From Coemansia sp. RSA 1804 (Eukaryota > Kickxellomycota > Kickxellomycetes > Kickxellales > Kickxellaceae), in contig JANBTH010000140.1 of assembly GCA_027578815.1 (NCBI GenBank), positions 1 to 31,198 of the forward strand: a DNA stretch of 31,198 bases, in the 5' to 3' direction. The translations under genes were made by a program, and so were the position numbers. Shown here in pieces: positions 1 through 10,289 of the stretch (position 1 is the stretch's first letter; each line of letters starts with the position of its first letter). Below the pieces are notes generated by a model. It did not search any database. It saw nothing but the letters and a program-made list of their open reading frames with translations, and was not told where the DNA came from.

Positions 1-1488
1 TACCTTTTGAGGTTGAACTATATTCGACTTTGAAACAACAACAAATAGAAATGTAAAAATGTATATGAGTCAAGCACACATGCAATCCGTACTTTTGAAT
101 AAAAACAAATGTATAATAGATAGCCTAAAGCCAACAGCACGAGGTTTGAGGTTTAAGGTTTATGAAAGAAGAAAAAGGAAATATATAAATCCAAAAAGAC
201 TTATTTTAGCAGACCACGAATCAGAACAACACTCTGGGGAAATATAAACGAAATTTGCTAGCCGACGACCAGCTTTTGTTCAAAACTATGCATAGTTTAC
301 CAAAATAAATATAAATTATCTCTGGGGAGGATCACTATCACATTTACACAATACACATGGTTTGGGTCTATGTTTCTAGTAATTGAGCAAGAACTTTATG
401 CATGGCTAACTTTATCGGGGGGATTTATGTCTGGCTAATACAAGTGTGCATTATTGCGGAGAAGTAATTTCTCTTCTTCTAAAAACAACATGCATCATCA
501 TCCAAGCCCAAAACATGTTAAAACTTGATGAAGAAAGAGCTTGCTGGTTGTGTCGACAATACCTAGAATTCTCTTCTCGATATTACTGATCGCGAACAGA
601 AGCTCGTTTCTTCATTATGTGGTTTATTGAAATGCATGCAAATTGCTAATGTTCCTGTGTTAATAGATTTTGGATATTATGAAAGCCACATTATGTGCTT
701 TCATTTTAATAATGTAATCGTTTTCTGTACAGCCATTAATCGTGGCAAAAAGCGCCTTGCTATTGTCGGTGTATATTAAATGAGAAAACAAAGAGAGGCA
801 AGCAAAGGGGTTGTGTACTCACGCAAGTACTAATATGTGTATGTGTGGGGAAATGGTCAAGGAAATATGGTAGATACTTTCACCCACATAATGGCTTATA
901 TGGCTGTGAGACTGACTTGAGACAGCGCGGGCGCTGCAGCCCAAGCGCACGGATGCGGAAGGCTGTGGGTGAATTACTGCGTCTGAGATGCGCGCCGCAA
1001 ATTGCTTCAGCAAAAGCCTAATTTCATTTCCACTTGAAGATACTCGAAAAAATTGCCTGCCGAATCAGATCAGATTTTTCATGGTAACAGCTGCACCAAG
1101 AGAAAACCCGATATCAAAGCAAAAATAAATAAACACGCGCGTTATTTCTACAGTCTAAACGCGTCACGTTCTGTCAGATTGTATTGGCCTCTGCGTCTTT
1201 GGATGAATCTATAATCGGGGTCGAACACAAGAGCGAAAAAAAGCATTGCTAAGGCTGCATTCTTGGTTATGATGCCTAATCAACTGATGGTCAGCAACTC
1301 CAATTGTGGAAATAAAAAACATTGCACAACCAGTCAACTCAAGCTGCTAGCTCTTTCTGCTTCAAATTACTTCTATTATATGCATTCTGTACTAACAGCT
1401 TTTTTATTCAGCTCTTACTGCTTATCGGAACAGCGCATGGTACTGGCGTATATTGCATATTGGCCCTGTGTTTAATCCGGAAACAGAA
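1..1488. other. AT-rich intergenic region upstream of the DNMT1-like gene
   Basis: No convincing gene is visible on either strand. The short open frames here (up to about 75 codons) have no recognisable domain, low-complexity composition and no splice context. The stretch presumably holds the 3' end of an off-window neighbour and the promoter of the methyltransferase. I saw no tRNA-like B box, telomeric repeat or transposon end. The frame of the methyltransferase start stays open upstream to a stop at 1393-1395 without another ATG, so a further 5' exon cannot be ruled out. Confidence 0.6.
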
Positions 1489-4400
1489 ATGGACAGCGAC
1501 TTTGAGCCTGACACCTGCTCAAGCCTGCCCATACCAAATGGCCAGCTGAAAAGAAAGCCTAGTCAGAGCACCGGATCGTGCAACAAAGGTAAGTAGACAA
1601 GTCACAAACAGTCTGCGTACGCACAGGGTACTATTGATTCTTGACAGCTGTCGTGTGTACTAACTAGCATAACTGTATCATTTTACTGGTTTGGCAAAAC
1701 AATGTAGTTTCACGCGTATCTGGCTGCTCTTCTGACTTTGAGAGCGATAGCTGCGTTGCCAACGGCGCGACCGACGATGACCAAGGTAAGTACCACATTG
1801 TTGATAACGTGCTGACAGCAATTTCTGTGTTTAATCGTCAATACGCAAAACCTCAGTTTCTAAACCGCTGTTAAGGCTGTCTGTTCTTATTATGGTCATG
1901 GTTCCAGAGGTTGACGATTCTACAACCAGCAAAGGGACTGGTTCTAGTGTTGCACCCTCGTCTAGAAGTTATGGCGATTCATTAGTTATCTCTCAAGCTC
2001 CAAGTAGCCAATCGAGAAAGGGAAAAGAGGTGGCTACCGACGAGTCGTATTCCCGACCACCAAGGCCAAAAGAACAAGACACAGACGACCTGTCATCCAT
2101 TTACATACCGCCCGATGACGAGGAGATCGAGCACGAAGGTCTTGAGGTTTTAAACGAGACTCCCCCAGATGAGATTGAAGCAGGCGAGGCCGACGAGCTT
2201 CCATGCCGTACCCTCGACAACTTTACGGTCTTTGATCAGGACAACAACAACATGATTGTGGATCTCTCGTTCCTGGGTGCTGAGGGAACAAATATAACCA
2301 TTTCCGGCGATGTAGAGTCGTTAGATATAAACGAGCTTGGGGAGTACTATGACACCTATCAAGCAGATATCGACGAGGACGACGATTTTGATGACACTGG
2401 TAGCAACTTTGGCCTTGAGAGGCCTGGAAGCGCCTCGGGCTTCAACGACGCAACATGTCCTAGGTCTGCTGAACACGAACCCAGAAGCAGCAGATTCGTA
2501 CACCGTATCAGGCTTTCTGCAATCCTCCGCTACGAGACATACATGGTCAAGGGCGGTGACACGGAGGTCTGGGTGTGTACGTGCTTTGGCTGGTATAAGC
2601 TGCTCAATCCTCATCCAAATTACGTTTCAGCATACACACCTTTCTACAAAAGTATATTCATTGCACATCAGGCGATCAGACAGGCGAATACGAATCCCGA
2701 GATGACCCTGGATGATTTTGCAATAAAGTTGAGACAGAATCCCTGTGACGTTGTAAGTCGTCTATCGCCGATCGTATTGGGAGATATGGAGTTGCTCCGA
2801 GAGTTGATTGTCGAGGAGCTTCAGTCTTGGATTAGGGAGCCTGACCAGGTTGATCTGTTCGACACAGCCCTTATCAGCGCCCTGTGCGGGGTTCCAAAGG
2901 ACGCAAAGTCCAAGAAAAAACGCGTGAGGAAAAGCAAACCATTGAATGAGAGGCCGAACAACGCTGTTAGTCGTAGTGTAAGAGGACGCGGCGGACATGC
3001 GACTATTGGTGAACCAAAAAGAGAGAACCCCGCCTGTATTACTCCGCTTGTCGCCTCTGTCGCAAAGGGGCTCTATGCTCGTGAGCTACTGAACGTCAGC
3101 AACTACGAGTCAACAGACGCTTCCACAAAAGCAGCTTCCAGGAAGGATGCAAAGGGCAAAGGTGCCTCTGCAGATGTGTGGCGCAAGCGCTATGCAGAGG
3201 TGTCTTCCAAAGCAAAGCTCGGGTCTGCCGACAAGGTCAAGGGGATCATTTCAGTGCCCGACCTCCAGCGCTGCTCTCCGGTGCAGTATCTTCGCGCAAA
3301 TAATATCAGCTGCATTCCCGATGCTAGGATTCCAAACACCGACGAAAGCAGGCTTTATTACAGTAGCATTAGCATTATCCACAAATCATCTGTGTATAAC
3401 GGCGAGGTGTTGGAGGATGTGGTTCCCGTTGAGATTGGCGAGACTGTTCTTATTGCAGCTCCAACGCCATTGCCCGGAAGCAGCTATTTGCTGTCCCTTT
3501 GGGAGACATTTTCTAACGACCGTTCGCATAGTGATGACAGCGGGGAGCTGGTGACAGGGCCCTTTGCCCGTGTTATGCAAGTCGTTAGCATCTCACGCAA
3601 TGTTTCCAACAACGAGTGGGAGCTTCACGCGCGATTGTTGCTGCCAGGAAGAGACACTGTCTTACAAGAGGTCTCGTTGCCAAACGAGTGGTATCTTGTG
3701 GACGAGTGCCAGACTTATTCGTTTAAACAACAGTTCTGCGGCAAGATTAGTGTACCATTTATTGCAACGAACGTGGAGCTGGATGTTGATGCGCTGGTTG
3801 CAGAGAGCAGACTTTTCTGCAGATTTTGGTACGAAAGGGGCTCTGGCATGTTTGAAGATGTCAACAAGCACCTGCAAGGCCAGGACGGGTACATTCAGAC
3901 GTGGTGCATGTCGTGCAAGCAAAGCGAGAAAAAGACAGATATAAGGCTTGGTCGGGCGCTTGGTGGAGTCAGACAAGGTGTAACAAGCACACTTAACGAT
4001 GGCGATGGCGACAGCGAGGTCCCTATTCCAAGGCGCTTGCCAGTGTTTGTAGAGACTGTAACTGTTAAAGGGATTGCGTACCATGTAAATGATCTTGTAT
4101 ATGTTCCTTCTCCGCACCAGGACCAGCCGTTTGACATTGGATATATAGTCAGCTTCTCCAGCAAGAAGGCCTTTATCAAAAAGCGAAACGGCACAACAAA
4201 GAGCCTCTATGCTGATATCCAGATACTCAGGCGGATGCGCGTTATTCCATCACATCTGCGGCCAGAGAGCACGGAGAAAGAATATGACGATGCGAGACAC
4301 TTGTTTTGGACACCGCTGATCCGCGAAACCGACACTTCTACCTTCCGTGGCAAGTGCTGGATTGTTCATCCCGATGAAATCAAGGGAAGTCTGGTAAGCT

Positions 4401-6421
4401 ACAAGGACACGGACTTTGACGCATTTTATGCCATGTATGAGTCTAAGAAGAACTGGCCGTCTTCGCAAAAGGACTGGGTTGAGCTCAAGCCCCGTGCAGC
4501 TAATGTTGACGCAATGGCCAGCAAACATGGCGATGATGAGGGCGATGATGAGGATGACATGGATCAGCGTGTGTTGATGCGCCCCCCATGCCCAATTTGC
4601 AAGCATCAGCGTGAAAAGAAGCTTGATATGCTGGTAAAGTTCCTTCATCATTCGCCGGCTCCAGAGCGCAGTCTATCAGGCAGTTCGGGCTCCGATAAGC
4701 CTGTCAGCTTTGCTCGTGGCAGCCAGAGACTGCGAGCGCTCGATCTTTTTTCTGGATGCGGAGGATTAACGCAGGGCATGAAGCAGTCGGGTGTCATTGA
4801 GACAAAGTGGTCTGTGGAGTACATGCAATCCGCTGGAATAACCTTCTCCAAGAACCATCCAAACACCCAGGTGTACAACCAGTGCTCAAACCTGCTTCTT
4901 GACTCGGCTATCAAAGACCACCAGAGGATCCCTCGCGGTCCTTTGATTAACAATTTTGATGGCAAGCAACTGCCGCCCATGCCACAGCCTGGCGATGTGG
5001 ATTTCATATATTGCGGCCCACCATGCCAGGGCTTTTCAAGGTGCAATCGGTTTATAAAGGCGGACGACATTAAGACATCGTTGATTGCGAATGCACTTTC
5101 TTATGTCGATTTTTACCGACCATCCTACTTTTTGTTGGAAAACGTACGAGGCCTGCTGAATTACAGGCTCGGCGGTGTCCAGGTTGGGCCAGGAAAAGTC
5201 AAGGGTGGAATTGAGATGGGGATGCTCAAGTTCATTTTGCGGACGCTAACAACTATGGGCTATCAGGCACGATTCTACGTGTTGCAGACTGGAAACTACG
5301 GAATTGCGCAGTCGCGAAGACGTCTGTTCGTGTGGGCATGTAAGCGCGGACTGCGTCTGCCAGGCGTTCCACAGCCAGTCACAACGTTTGGAAAGTCCAA
5401 GCAAACGCAGATCAACTTTCCAGACGGCACCACCTATGCACCGCTGGCGCATCTGAATGGTAACGCGCCTCACCACGCTATCACTGTCCGAGAAGCTATT
5501 GGCGACCTTCCAAAGTTTGAGTTTGTCAATCCGGCAGACGTGTATCCGGACCCCGATATTGACAACCGCAATTCGGATTGGCCCCAATACATTGCGGTCA
5601 ATGGAATGCCAACTAACATTCCTGGTGATCACGATGGAAAACGAGGATATGTCGGCCAGATGGAGATGGGATACTCGAACCCGCCGTTAAGCGAGTTCCA
5701 GCGTCTGCGTCGACGCAGGCAGCAGATATGTGTCCCAGACAAGACAGAGGATTGTGAAAGGCTTGTTGATGCTCTTTACAACCATGTCAGTCGCAAATTC
5801 AACTCGATCAACACGGAGCGCGTGTGTCGTGTTGAGCTGCAGCCAGGGAAGGACCACAGCTCTCTTCCCGATAAGCTAAAGCCATGGTGTCTGTCGGCCA
5901 AGGAAAGCGCTGCGTTGCGTCACAACGGCTGGAAGGGATTGTACGGCCGTGTCGATCCAGAAGGATTCTTTGGAACTGCACTTACAGAAATGGCTCCGAT
6001 GGGCAAGAGCGGAACTGTCTTGTTATACGACCAGCGTCGTGTTCTTACTGTGCGCGAATGTGCTCGTGCTCAAGGGTTCCCTGATACGTTTAGAATCTAC
6101 AGCATCAAGGAGGACGATACCAGAGATATGTACCGCCAGATTGGCAACGCTGTGCCGCCGCCTCTGGCATATGCTCTTGGGCTAGAGCTCCGCGAGGCTC
6201 TGTTCAAAGACTTTGTGGAGCTTTCGCGTAGCGACGCCGACTCTTTCGTGATAGAAGACGACAGCGCCCTGGACAGCTTTTTGGGAGACTTTTGTGTGGA
6301 CATTGATCTTGCGGGCGCCAAGGAGAAAGATGAGGCTATGTTATCGCTTGCGCCTCTGGATCTCAACGGTTCTGCCAGAGAAGCCGAGCCACATTTAATA
6401 GAGCAAGAGGTGTTGTCATAG
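1489..6421 (+). CDS. DNMT1-type DNA (cytosine-5) methyltransferase, RFTS-BAH-BAH-catalytic (join 1489..1588, 1708..1785, 1908..6421)
   Basis: Predicted 1563-residue nuclear enzyme that transfers methyl from S-adenosylmethionine to cytosine C5; the DNMT1 family acts as maintenance methyltransferase. I derived the exon structure: both junctions are GTAAGT...AG, both introns are phase 1, and together they give one continuous frame. An acidic N-terminus is followed by an RFTS-like domain (about 155-370, beginning near the DNFTVFDQ stretch), a basic linker, BAH1 (about 560-690), BAH2 (about 775-910), an acidic hinge with a CPIC motif, and the catalytic domain. Catalytic motifs are complete: motif I DLFSGCGG at 1005, the PPCQGFS loop with Cys1099, ENV at 1137, QSRRR at 1194, and GNAVPP at 1472. 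No CXXC zinc finger is visible between RFTS and BAH1. The combination of RFTS with two BAH domains argues for DNMT1 rather than RID or DNMT5; DIM-2 is the nearest alternative. The gene is convergent with the acid phosphatase at 6588. Confidence 0.9.
1589..1707 (+). other. Spliceosomal intron 1 of the DNMT1-like gene
   Basis: 119-bp phase-1 intron with a GTAAGTA donor right after an AAAG exon end and a TGTAG acceptor. A perfect TACTAAC branch site lies at 1658-1664, 43 bp before the acceptor. Inferred from frame continuity, not from transcript data. Confidence 0.8.
1786..1907 (+). other. Spliceosomal intron 2 of the DNMT1-like gene
   Basis: 122-bp phase-1 intron, donor GTAAGTACC, acceptor TTCCAG at 1902-1907. 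The large exon is open back to an ATG at 1892, which lies inside this intron, so intron retention or an internal promoter could give an alternative N-terminus. The preceding 78-bp exon is symmetrical (phase 1 to phase 1) and could be skipped without a frameshift. Confidence 0.8.
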
Positions 6422-6511
6422 CCATTCTAAATGTGCAAAGAGCAATATATACTTTTACTCTGTTTGTTTGGTAGTTGTCTTTCTAGCGCGAACCCCCTTA
6501 AAATATACCGT

Positions 6512-6517
6512 TTTATT
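6512..6517 (-). terminator. Candidate polyadenylation signal of the first acid phosphatase
   Basis: AATAAA on the minus strand, about 70 nt past the phosphatase stop codon, in the 166-bp convergent spacer shared with the methyltransferase gene. Motif match only. Confidence 0.4.
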
Positions 6518-6574
6518 ATTAATATTGATGCGATGAATTGTCCCTATATTATCTGTTACTTCTTTTGCAACAAA

Positions 6575-6580
6575 AATAAA
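6575..6580 (+). terminator. Candidate polyadenylation signal of the DNMT1-like gene
   Basis: AATAAA on the plus strand about 150 nt past the methyltransferase stop. It abuts the end of the convergent phosphatase reading frame, so the two 3' UTRs would overlap if both signals are used. Motif match only. Confidence 0.35.
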
Positions 6581-6587
6581 CCGTATC

Positions 6588-7958
6588 TTAAGCACATTCG
6601 GTGGTGATGTCACTTGGAATATAGGTTTCCAGATACTTGAAAAACTGGTCGGCAGGGCAAGAATTCATGTCACACCACTGGAAACCCTCCTGTAGCGTCA
6701 GCACTCGACCGTTAAGGACCACACGAACGACACGGCTGCCATCCTTTTTCTTCCACAGCTCCAGGGCAAGGTTGGCTGCGTATGCTGGCCAGAGCATGTC
6801 GGTGTTTGATGCCTTGAGTGCGCCAAGAATAGGAATGATGGTTTCATCGTGGGCCGAATACAGAGCAAACTTCAGATCGCCGGCCTTTCCGTTGACAGCA
6901 TCCTGTAGCTGATCGCGCAGGGTCCCGATAAAGGAGCCGATGTAAAGCCGAACACTCTGTGGCACCAGCGGATGGTCGCGCGCTATGAATGCCAGTTCGT
7001 AATGGCCGTTCCGCATCACCTGCTTTACATCGTCATCGGTGATGCAGACGCCGTCAGAGCTGCACGGAAGCTTCATGCCGTGGCATTGGCGAGCAAGGAG
7101 AACATCCACATATCCGCTCCATCCAGAGGTCGCCGATGAGCCACTGGCCTTCAATGCGTTATCCAGCTTGGTTATCAGTGCAGCCTGGCTCTGGTAGAAT
7201 GCACCAAACTCGGCCGAATTGGTAATCTGCGACATCGCAGTGCCGAGTCCAGGACAGGCAGCAATGTTGCTAACCATGGTCTCGATTGCGCTTGGATACG
7301 TATGTAAAGGAATCTGCGCGCTTGGGTCGATGCCGCGGTATGGCCACAGACCGTTCAACAGCGCCTCGGCAGAGTTCTTTGTACGCCATATCGAGGTCGT
7401 TCTCAAGTACATCTGGTTTGTGTTGCTGAGCCAGTACGGTAGGAACCCTAGCTTTTCAACGTAAACGCTGCGCAAGCGTGCACCGAGATCCAGGTGCTGC
7501 TGAACCCCCTTGTCTGTTAGCTGTCCTTCGTCGCATGAGCCAGACCAAGCCTTGTTTGCATATCCGTACTTGCCGTTCCACTGGGGAATTTCGATCTGCT
7601 GTTGGTATGATCCTGTCATTCCCTGCTGCTTGCTGCCGATTCCGTTTAGGTAGATCGACTCAACGGGGCTGCATGTCCAGGTTGTACCCATGTCTGACGA
7701 AAAGTACGACGGTGCACGGTCGCCATGGCGAACAACCAGCTGGAGGAACTCGAGCGTTGCATCCTTTACAGCGGTGTAGGTTGAGTTGTCAGGGTAGTCT
7801 GCACCGCAATAGCTGTAATTGGCATCGCCAAAGTCGTAGTCGGCAACATTCGTGTTGTAGGAAGTGCTGACTGTGCTGTTGCTCTGCGAGGATACGACAG
7901 CGCCGGCAGCGATGGTAGCAAAGACAATTGCCAAGACTGGAGAATAGGCGTGCACCAT
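6588..7958 (-). CDS. Secreted histidine acid phosphatase (histidine phosphatase branch 2), copy 1
   Basis: 456-residue intronless protein. The N-terminal segment (about 1-24) is hydrophobic and looks like a secretion signal. The RHGDRAP motif at residues 77-83 supplies the phospho-accepting histidine (His78), and the late HD pair at 370-371 supplies the proton donor, both diagnostic of the acid phosphatase/phytase branch. Conserved Cys residues, including a WCDMNSCP segment near 428-435, suggest disulphides of an extracellular or vacuolar enzyme. The family hydrolyses phosphomonoesters at acid pH; the substrate cannot be read from sequence. A paralogue lies directly upstream in the same orientation (8625-10013), indicating tandem duplication. 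No obvious Pho4-type CACGTG site was seen in the 660-bp upstream spacer. Confidence 0.9.
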   Translation of the reverse strand: MVHAYSPVLAIVFATIAAGAVVSSQSNSTVSTSYNTNVADYDFGDANYSYCGADYPDNSTYTAVKDATLEFLQLVVRHGDRAPSYFSSDMGTTWTCSPVESIYLNGIGSKQQGMTGSYQQQIEIPQWNGKYGYANKAWSGSCDEGQLTDKGVQQHLDLGARLRSVYVEKLGFLPYWLSNTNQMYLRTTSIWRTKNSAEALLNGLWPYRGIDPSAQIPLHTYPSAIETMVSNIAACPGLGTAMSQITNSAEFGAFYQSQAALITKLDNALKASGSSATSGWSGYVDVLLARQCHGMKLPCSSDGVCITDDDVKQVMRNGHYELAFIARDHPLVPQSVRLYIGSFIGTLRDQLQDAVNGKAGDLKFALYSAHDETIIPILGALKASNTDMLWPAYAANLALELWKKKDGSRVVRVVLNGRVLTLQEGFQWCDMNSCPADQFFKYLETYIPSDITTECA

Positions 7959-8624
7959 TATAGTTTTACAAAAAAAATTATAATTCTTCTAGTTGCTGGT
8001 TAACAAATTATATAGGAAATATCGGATAGCTTTTACTTTTTAGTGGAAAAAGGTTTTTTCTACATCTGGTTTCTTTCAATCTTTTATACATGTGAGAAGA
8101 AAGCACTGATTTGTTGCCAAAAAGAGTGATAGTGCACTCGGTTATTTTTCATAAAACACTTTATTATTGTTTTGCAAATCGTTTTGGTGTTTCTTATCAC
8201 AAGATTCTTTCTGGTCCCGTTTTGCTTGCTAAACGACCAAGTGTTGTCAACTTGAATAAATATGCATTTTGGTGGATGTGCTACCAGCTTGAGCTGGTTT
8301 TAGCAATTGCGGGATTTCCCGTACTATTTTGAATAAATAAGTTGGATCATCCTCTTTGGCAATCTGCACATCGTAGATTTCAAATGTGTGCCAAAAATGT
8401 CAAACCAATGTTCTGGAAACAAGAAAAGCTCATGTCTTTGATAAATGTACATTTGACAAACGGAAAACATAGTTTTCATTTCTCACAAAAATATTTTCAA
8501 ACTTCCAATAGCTTATTCTACGCTTATTCTATACCCACGATAAACATGATACTTATAGTCTATTGTCCAATGGTCCAGAAAACAGAAAAAAGAACACAAA
8601 ATAGAAGTCTCTCGTACCGATGAG
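7959..8624. other. Spacer between the tandem acid phosphatases
   Basis: Very AT-rich DNA that should hold the promoter of copy 1 and the 3' UTR of copy 2. Two plus-strand open frames (73 and 93 codons) follow each other here but show no domain or signal, and I regard them as chance. No repeat or RNA gene seen. Confidence 0.55.
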
Positions 8625-10013
8625 CTAGTGAATCGCACATTCCGTGACAATATCAGTAGGAATAAACTGAGCAAGACGCTTGTAGAACTGATCTAGCGGA
8701 CAAGCGTTCATGTCGCACCACTGCTCCTCTTTGCGCAGCTCGAGCACCTTCCCGTTGAAGATTACTCTTACAACACGATCACCGCTATTCTTCTTCCAAA
8801 GCTCAAACATGAGGTTGGACGCGTAAGGTGGCCACAACGCATTTCTGTCGGAGGCGCCCAGCACGATGAGAAGAGGCCATATGGTTGAGTCATGGCCTGA
8901 ATACAGGGCAAGCTTCAGGGGGCCTAATTTCCCCAAAATATGGCTAGCCATATGATCACGCAGTGTCCCGACAAAGGACCCGATTGTCAGGGTTGTAAAG
9001 TTGCTGGCTAGCGCGTTGTCGCGATACTTGAATGCCCACTCGTAGTTTGCATTGCGCGAGACCTGTGCAACGTCCTCGTCTGTGATGCAGCTCTTTCCGT
9101 CCTTGTTAGCAGAGCCAGATGACAGCGACGCGGCGCAAAGGGGCTCTTTCCCATGGCATTTGTGCGCGTTGAGAACATCAAAATAGCCATTCCATCCGTC
9201 ATACCAGCTCGGTCCCTTGACGCCCAGAATAGTCGCTAGCCTTGACATCAAAGGTCCTTGCTCTTTGAGGAAGGATTGGTATTCATTGGATCTAGATATC
9301 TGTCCCAAAAGCAGATGTAGCTGCGGACAAGCATCGCTATTGCCGTACATGGTTTCGATTTCCTTAGGAAACGTATGCAGTGGAATAGCCGCAGCAGGCG
9401 ATATTCCGCGCATAGGCCACAGAGCTCCCAGCAAGCTCTCTGCAGAGTTCTTCGTGCGCCAGATATAGGTTGTTCTTGTGTATAGCTCGCTTGTGTTGCT
9501 CAGCTCTTTTGGCAAGAACCCTAGCTTGTCAACGTAAACACTGCGCAAGTGAGAGCCAAGCAGCCGGTGCTGAGCTTTTCCTTTGTCTGTCAGCTCGCCT
9601 ACATCGCATGTACCCTTCCATATGATGTTTTCGTATCCATAGTTTTGGTTCCAGCTGGGTATCTCGATTTCCTGCCGGAACGAGCCAGTCGTGTTGTCCT
9701 TGTCTTGACCAGCACCGTGTAGATATATTTCTTCTGCGACACCGTTGCAGTTCCATTCTGAGGTATCGTGGGAGATCAAATGCACTGGAGAACGGTCGCC
9801 GTGGCGAACCACTATCTGAGCAAACTCAAGCTGTGCATCGGGCACTTTGCTATAATCTTGCTCCAGTGGATATCCTGGATCACAGTAGGTATATGACGGG
9901 TCGTAAAAGGACCAAGACCTGGAAGAAGTATCGGGTGCGCCGTTAGCCACTACCAAGGCAAGCGGTGCTGCGGCGACTAGGAAAATGGCGGATAGCATAG
10001 TGTGTAAGGTCAT
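8625..10013 (-). CDS. Secreted histidine acid phosphatase, copy 2
   Basis: 462-residue protein, paralogous to the neighbour at 6588-7958. I chose the ATG at 10013 because it is followed immediately by a typical hydrophobic signal segment (about residues 4-24) ending in an Ala-rich, cleavable-looking region. The frame is open to 10256, but that extension has no homology to copy 1. The catalytic RHGDRSP motif is at residues 70-76 and the HD pair at 374-375, so the enzyme looks active. Long blocks match copy 1, such as the LRSVYV.KLGFLP and WRTKNSAE segments and the WCDMNACP segment near the C-terminus. It differs by a Ser/Gly-rich insertion around 295-307. The 276-bp gap to the Arp5 stop must contain its promoter. 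The substrate is unknown. Confidence 0.9.
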   Translation of the reverse strand: MTLHTMLSAIFLVAAAPLALVVANGAPDTSSRSWSFYDPSYTYCDPGYPLEQDYSKVPDAQLEFAQIVVRHGDRSPVHLISHDTSEWNCNGVAEEIYLHGAGQDKDNTTGSFRQEIEIPSWNQNYGYENIIWKGTCDVGELTDKGKAQHRLLGSHLRSVYVDKLGFLPKELSNTSELYTRTTYIWRTKNSAESLLGALWPMRGISPAAAIPLHTFPKEIETMYGNSDACPQLHLLLGQISRSNEYQSFLKEQGPLMSRLATILGVKGPSWYDGWNGYFDVLNAHKCHGKEPLCAASLSSGSANKDGKSCITDEDVAQVSRNANYEWAFKYRDNALASNFTTLTIGSFVGTLRDHMASHILGKLGPLKLALYSGHDSTIWPLLIVLGASDRNALWPPYASNLMFELWKKNSGDRVVRVIFNGKVLELRKEEQWCDMNACPLDQFYKRLAQFIPTDIVTECAIH

Positions 10014-10289
10014 TGTGGATGCAGTGATTAGAAATAAAGCGGTGATTGCAATGCAATGCTCAATAGCTAAAAACAAAACGGTAAATGCAAAAAGAGAAAA
10101 GTAGAAGAATAATCTAGGGCAGAAAAAGCTAGATACAAAAGGAAAGGGGGGTTCCAAGAAAACATTCAGTGTTTTCATAACACTGTGCCTGAAAAGGAAA
10201 AGAAATGGCTTTGCAGGAACGTAAAAAGCACCCTTTGAAGCAGAGCTGCCCAACAATGTGACGAGAAAAAAACCTGTTTGTTTTGTGGA

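Noticed and set aside
1892..1907. ATG at 1892 as the methyltransferase start
   Set aside because: It lies in intron 2. Two upstream exons join in phase with consensus splice sites and give a coherent acidic N-terminus. Kept only as a possible alternative isoform.
8111..8623. Two consecutive plus-strand open frames between the acid phosphatases
   Set aside because: No domain, AT-driven composition, and opposite to the direction of both neighbours.
10014..10256. 81-residue N-terminal extension of acid phosphatase copy 2
   Set aside because: The extension is hydrophobic low complexity with no counterpart in copy 1, and the ATG at 10013 is followed directly by a proper signal peptide.
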